Source: Candidatus Binatia bacterium
Lineage (GTDB): Bacteria; Desulfobacterota; Binatia; UBA12015
Reading direction: 5' to 3'
Assembly: GCA_019749875.1 (NCBI GenBank)
Contig: JAIEPK010000305.1
Location: 1 to 42,806, forward strand
DNA: 42,806 bases
The first letter of the stretch is position 1. Each line of letters opens with the position of its first letter. A program made the translations under genes and the position numbers. Shown here one piece after another: positions 41,227-42,806 of the stretch. Below the pieces are notes generated by a model. That model was given only the letters and a program-made list of their open reading frames with translations. It was not told the DNA's origin and made no database searches.

Positions 41227-41617
41227 CTACGCTCCGCCGGCGTGCGCCGGGCCAACGTCGCGACGGCCTCCATGGCGGCGTCGCGAGGATCGGGTCTGGG
41301 TAACGGACCCCTCCGACGCCCACAACTGCGAGCGCCAGCGAGCAGTCAAGTGGTTGCCGGCGAACGCCGGCAACCCGCACTGCGAGCGCCAGCGACCACT
41401 CGCGTGCTCGCCGGCGAACGCCGGCAACCCGCACTGCGAGCGCCAGCGACCACTCGCGTGCTCGCCGGCGAACGCCGGCAACCCGCACTGCGAGCGCCGG
41501 CAACCCGCACTGCGACCACCAGCGACCACTCGCGTGCTCGCCGGCGAACGCCGGCAACCCGCACTGCGACCACCTGCGACCACCCGCGTCTTCGCCGCGA
41601 ACGCCGCCGACCCAAAC
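41227..41617. repeat. gene-free 391 bp with 54-bp tandem repeat array
   Basis: No gene is supported here. From about 41317 to 41617 a 54-bp unit recurs, beginning CAACCCGCACTGCGA and ending CGCCGGCGAACGCCGG-like. Clear unit starts are 41371, 41425, 41479 and 41555, with degenerate copies at about 41317 and 41608. A short copy of 22 bp starts at 41501, which looks like an internal deletion of 32 bp. Each full unit carries the palindrome CCGGCG-aa-CGCCGG. Copies differ by few bases and there are no unique spacers, so this is a minisatellite, not a CRISPR array. It lies between tRNA-Leu and tig; 41227-41316 shows nothing recognisable. Confidence 0.9.
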
Positions 41618-41697
41618 TGCGAGAGGGGGGACTCGAACCCCCACGGTTACCCGCTAGATCCTAAGTCTAGTGCGTCTGCCAGTTCCGCCACTCTCGC
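41618..41697 (-). tRNA. tRNA-Leu (anticodon TAG)
   Basis: Class II cloverleaf, 80 bases: acceptor GCGAGAG/CTCTCGC, anticodon stem CTAGA/TCTAG with loop CTTAGGA, short variable arm, T arm GGGGG-TTCGAGT-CCCCC, discriminator A. No encoded CCA. Its 3' end borders the 54-bp tandem repeat array directly. Confidence 0.96.
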
Positions 41698-41718
41698 GTG
41701 GGACCGTCTACGGCGCCC

Positions 41719-41737
41719 GCGACGGTAGCACCGTCGC
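41719..41737. other. perfect inverted repeat between tRNA-Leu and the UspA gene
   Basis: GCGACGGT (41719-41726) and ACCGTCGC (41730-41737) form a perfect 8-bp inverted repeat with a three-base spacer. It lies in the 112-bp divergent region, 22 bp from the tRNA-Leu 5' end. It could be an operator or simply another GC palindrome. No clear promoter boxes were found in this gap. Confidence 0.35.
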
Positions 41738-41809
41738 AATGGGCTTGCACTCGATCGGCCGCCGGCCGGCGCGCTTCTCCCGATCGGATCCGGGCGCTAG
41801 AAGCGTGCG

Positions 41810-42274
41810 ATGCCCCTCTTCAAGAAGATCCTCGTCCCGCACGACGCTTCCGAGGCCGCGTCGCAGGCGCTGCTGGTCGCCGCCGACCTGGCGCGAAGGA
41901 ACGACGGTCGCCTGATCGTCCTGCGCGCGATCGCGCCGTTCGTCCCGTTCTCCGACCTGGGCTCGGCCGAGGGGAGCGGCTGGGTACCACCGGAGGACGT
42001 GGTGTCGCTCGAGCTCGCGAGCCTCGAGCGCCTGGTGAAGAAGGTCCTCACGCGAAATGCGCCGCCCGTCGAGTGTCGCGTCGAGGTCGGCTCGCCGTAC
42101 GAGACCATCATGGACGCGAGCGCCGACGTCGATTCCATCATCATGGCGACGCACGGCCGGACCGGCCTAGAGCACCTGCTGATCGGCAGCGTCGCCGAGA
42201 AGGTCGTCCGCCACGCGACGGTCCCCGTGCTGACCATTCGCCCGCACGACCTCGACGCGAAGAAGCGCCGCTGA
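41810..42274 (+). CDS. universal stress protein, UspA family
   Basis: Single-domain Usp protein, 154 aa. It begins FKKILVPHDASEAASQALLVA, with the strand and conserved aspartate of the nucleotide pocket, and ends with MATHGRTGLEHLLIGSVAEKVV and PVLTIRP. The ATP-binding motif is A-x2-G-x9-G-S, so the first glycine of the usual G-x2-G-x9-G-S/T motif is alanine; binding is likely but not certain. It is on the plus strand, 38 bp before the efflux adaptor gene, and may be cotranscribed. The substrate or stress cannot be told. Confidence 0.88.
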   Translation: MPLFKKILVPHDASEAASQALLVAADLARRNDGRLIVLRAIAPFVPFSDLGSAEGSGWVPPEDVVSLELASLERLVKKVLTRNAPPVECRVEVGSPYETIMDASADVDSIIMATHGRTGLEHLLIGSVAEKVVRHATVPVLTIRPHDLDAKKRR

Positions 42275-42312
42275 TCGAGGCGACCGCACCGAAGCTCGGA
42301 CGCGTCGACCGC

Positions 42313-42806
42313 ATGAAGCACCGCTCGCGCTGGATCGCGCTGATCGCACTGCTCGCCGTCGTCGCGGCGGGCCTGTGGTACGGGATGCGCGAAAAGCCGG
42401 TCGCCGTCACGCTCGCGGCGGTGGACCGCGGCCGCATCGAGCGCACGGTCGCGAACACCCGCGCGGGAACCGTCAAGGCCTGCCAGCGTGCGCGCATCGC
42501 CCCCGCGACCGGTGGACAGATCCAGACCCTCGCGGTGCACGAGGGCGACCGCGTCGAGGCCGGCCAGCTGCTGCTCGAGCTCTGGAACCAGGACCTCGCG
42601 GCCCAGCTGCAGCTGGTCGAGCGCGAGCACGTGTCCGCGTCCGCCCGCGCCGACGAGGCGTGCGCGCTGGCCGACGTGGCCGAGCGCGAGGCCGACCGAC
42701 TGGTGCGTCTGCGCAAGCAAGGGGTGGTCTCCGAGGAGGACTTCGATCGCGCCCGGGGGGACGCGGTCGCACGCCGCGCCGGGTGCCGCGCGGCGCAGGC
42801 TGCGGT
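42313..42806 (+). CDS. HlyD/RND-type efflux periplasmic adaptor subunit, partial
   Basis: The gene runs off the window; 164 codons are visible. The product starts MKHRSRWIALIALLAVVAAG, an N-terminal membrane anchor at about residues 7-23. Next comes a biotinyl-lipoyl-like half motif (GGQIQTLAVHEGDRVEAGQ) and the first arm of an alpha-helical hairpin with RLRKQGVVSEEDFDRAR, as in membrane-fusion proteins of ABC or RND exporters. The ATG at 42313 has only a weak ribosome-binding site. The partner transporter would be expected just beyond the edge. MacA-like versus AcrA-like cannot be resolved. Confidence 0.82.
   Translation, partial: MKHRSRWIALIALLAVVAAGLWYGMREKPVAVTLAAVDRGRIERTVANTRAGTVKACQRARIAPATGGQIQTLAVHEGDRVEAGQLLLELWNQDLAAQLQLVEREHVSASARADEACALADVAEREADRLVRLRKQGVVSEEDFDRARGDAVARRAGCRAAQAA

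Noticed and set aside
41317-41617. Possible CRISPR array
   Set aside because: Units are contiguous 54-bp copies without unique spacers, and there are no cas genes nearby.
40811-41728. Open frame encoding an 18-residue repeat peptide over the 54-bp array
   Set aside because: The repeat length is a multiple of three, so all frames stay open. The frame runs antisense into tig and across tRNA-Leu, with no ribosome-binding site.
41810-42806. A stress-linked efflux operon as a novel system
   Set aside because: Only a common Usp protein and the first part of a common adaptor family are visible; adjacency alone does not support a new system.

Overview
The window is a GC-rich bacterial chromosome segment dominated by one very long minus-strand run of translation and transcription genes. 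Several things point to a Gram-negative, deltaproteobacterial-grade organism (Desulfobacterota, Myxococcota or Binatota type). The LPS-export permeases LptF and LptG are present. RpoC carries a large SI3-type insertion in the trigger-loop region. The gene orders tRNA-rpmG-tRNA-Trp-secE-nusG and tig-clpP-clpX-lon-hup are found in these groups. I cannot name a genus. Zinc-binding (C+) forms of S14, L36 and L33 are used.

Layout, right to left along the minus strand. (1) 41.7-35.0 kb: tRNA-Leu(TAG), a 54-bp tandem repeat array, then the protein quality-control cluster tig, clpP, clpX, lon and the HU gene. (2) 35.0-33.5 kb: a 104/105-bp tandem repeat, tRNA-Val(TAC), tRNA-Asp(GTC), rplM, rpsI. (3) 33.5-31.2 kb: lptF-lptG on the plus strand, divergent from rlmB with only 15 bp between them. 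(4) 30.2-29.4 kb: tRNA-Thr(TGT), Tyr, Gly(TCC), Thr(GGT), rpmG, tRNA-Trp. (5) 29.3-17.5 kb: secE, nusG, rplKAJL, rpoBC. (6) 17.3-13.0 kb: the str operon rpsL, rpsG, fusA, tuf. (7) 12.9-0.1 kb: S10 and spc operons rpsJ-rplCDWB-rpsS-rplV-rpsC-rplP-rpmC-rpsQ-rplNXE-rpsZ-rpsH-rplFR-rpsE-rpmD-rplO-secY-adk-map-infA-rpmJ-rpsM. At the far right on the plus strand are a UspA-like gene and the start of an HlyD-family efflux adaptor cut by the window edge.

The genes form the core of gene expression: RNA polymerase beta and beta', elongation factors, about 27 ribosomal proteins, the Sec translocon core (SecY, SecE) and N-terminal methionine removal. Beside these are nascent-chain folding (trigger factor) and ATP-dependent proteolysis (ClpXP, Lon). 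Non-coding signals include a hairpin plus U-run between rplL and rpoB (the place of the classical attenuator), a compact three-way-junction candidate ahead of rplJ, a hairpin between rpsL and rpsG where S7 acts in E. coli, and structured gaps ahead of rpsL and between rpsJ and tuf.

I see no unknown multi-gene system here: nearly every open reading frame is a recognisable housekeeping gene. The unusual points are smaller. NusG has a charged insertion of about 32 residues, L30 has an N-terminal extension, the second tuf gene expected beside the tRNA cluster is absent, two tandem repeat arrays flank tRNA genes, and GC palindromes with three-base loops recur in the gaps.
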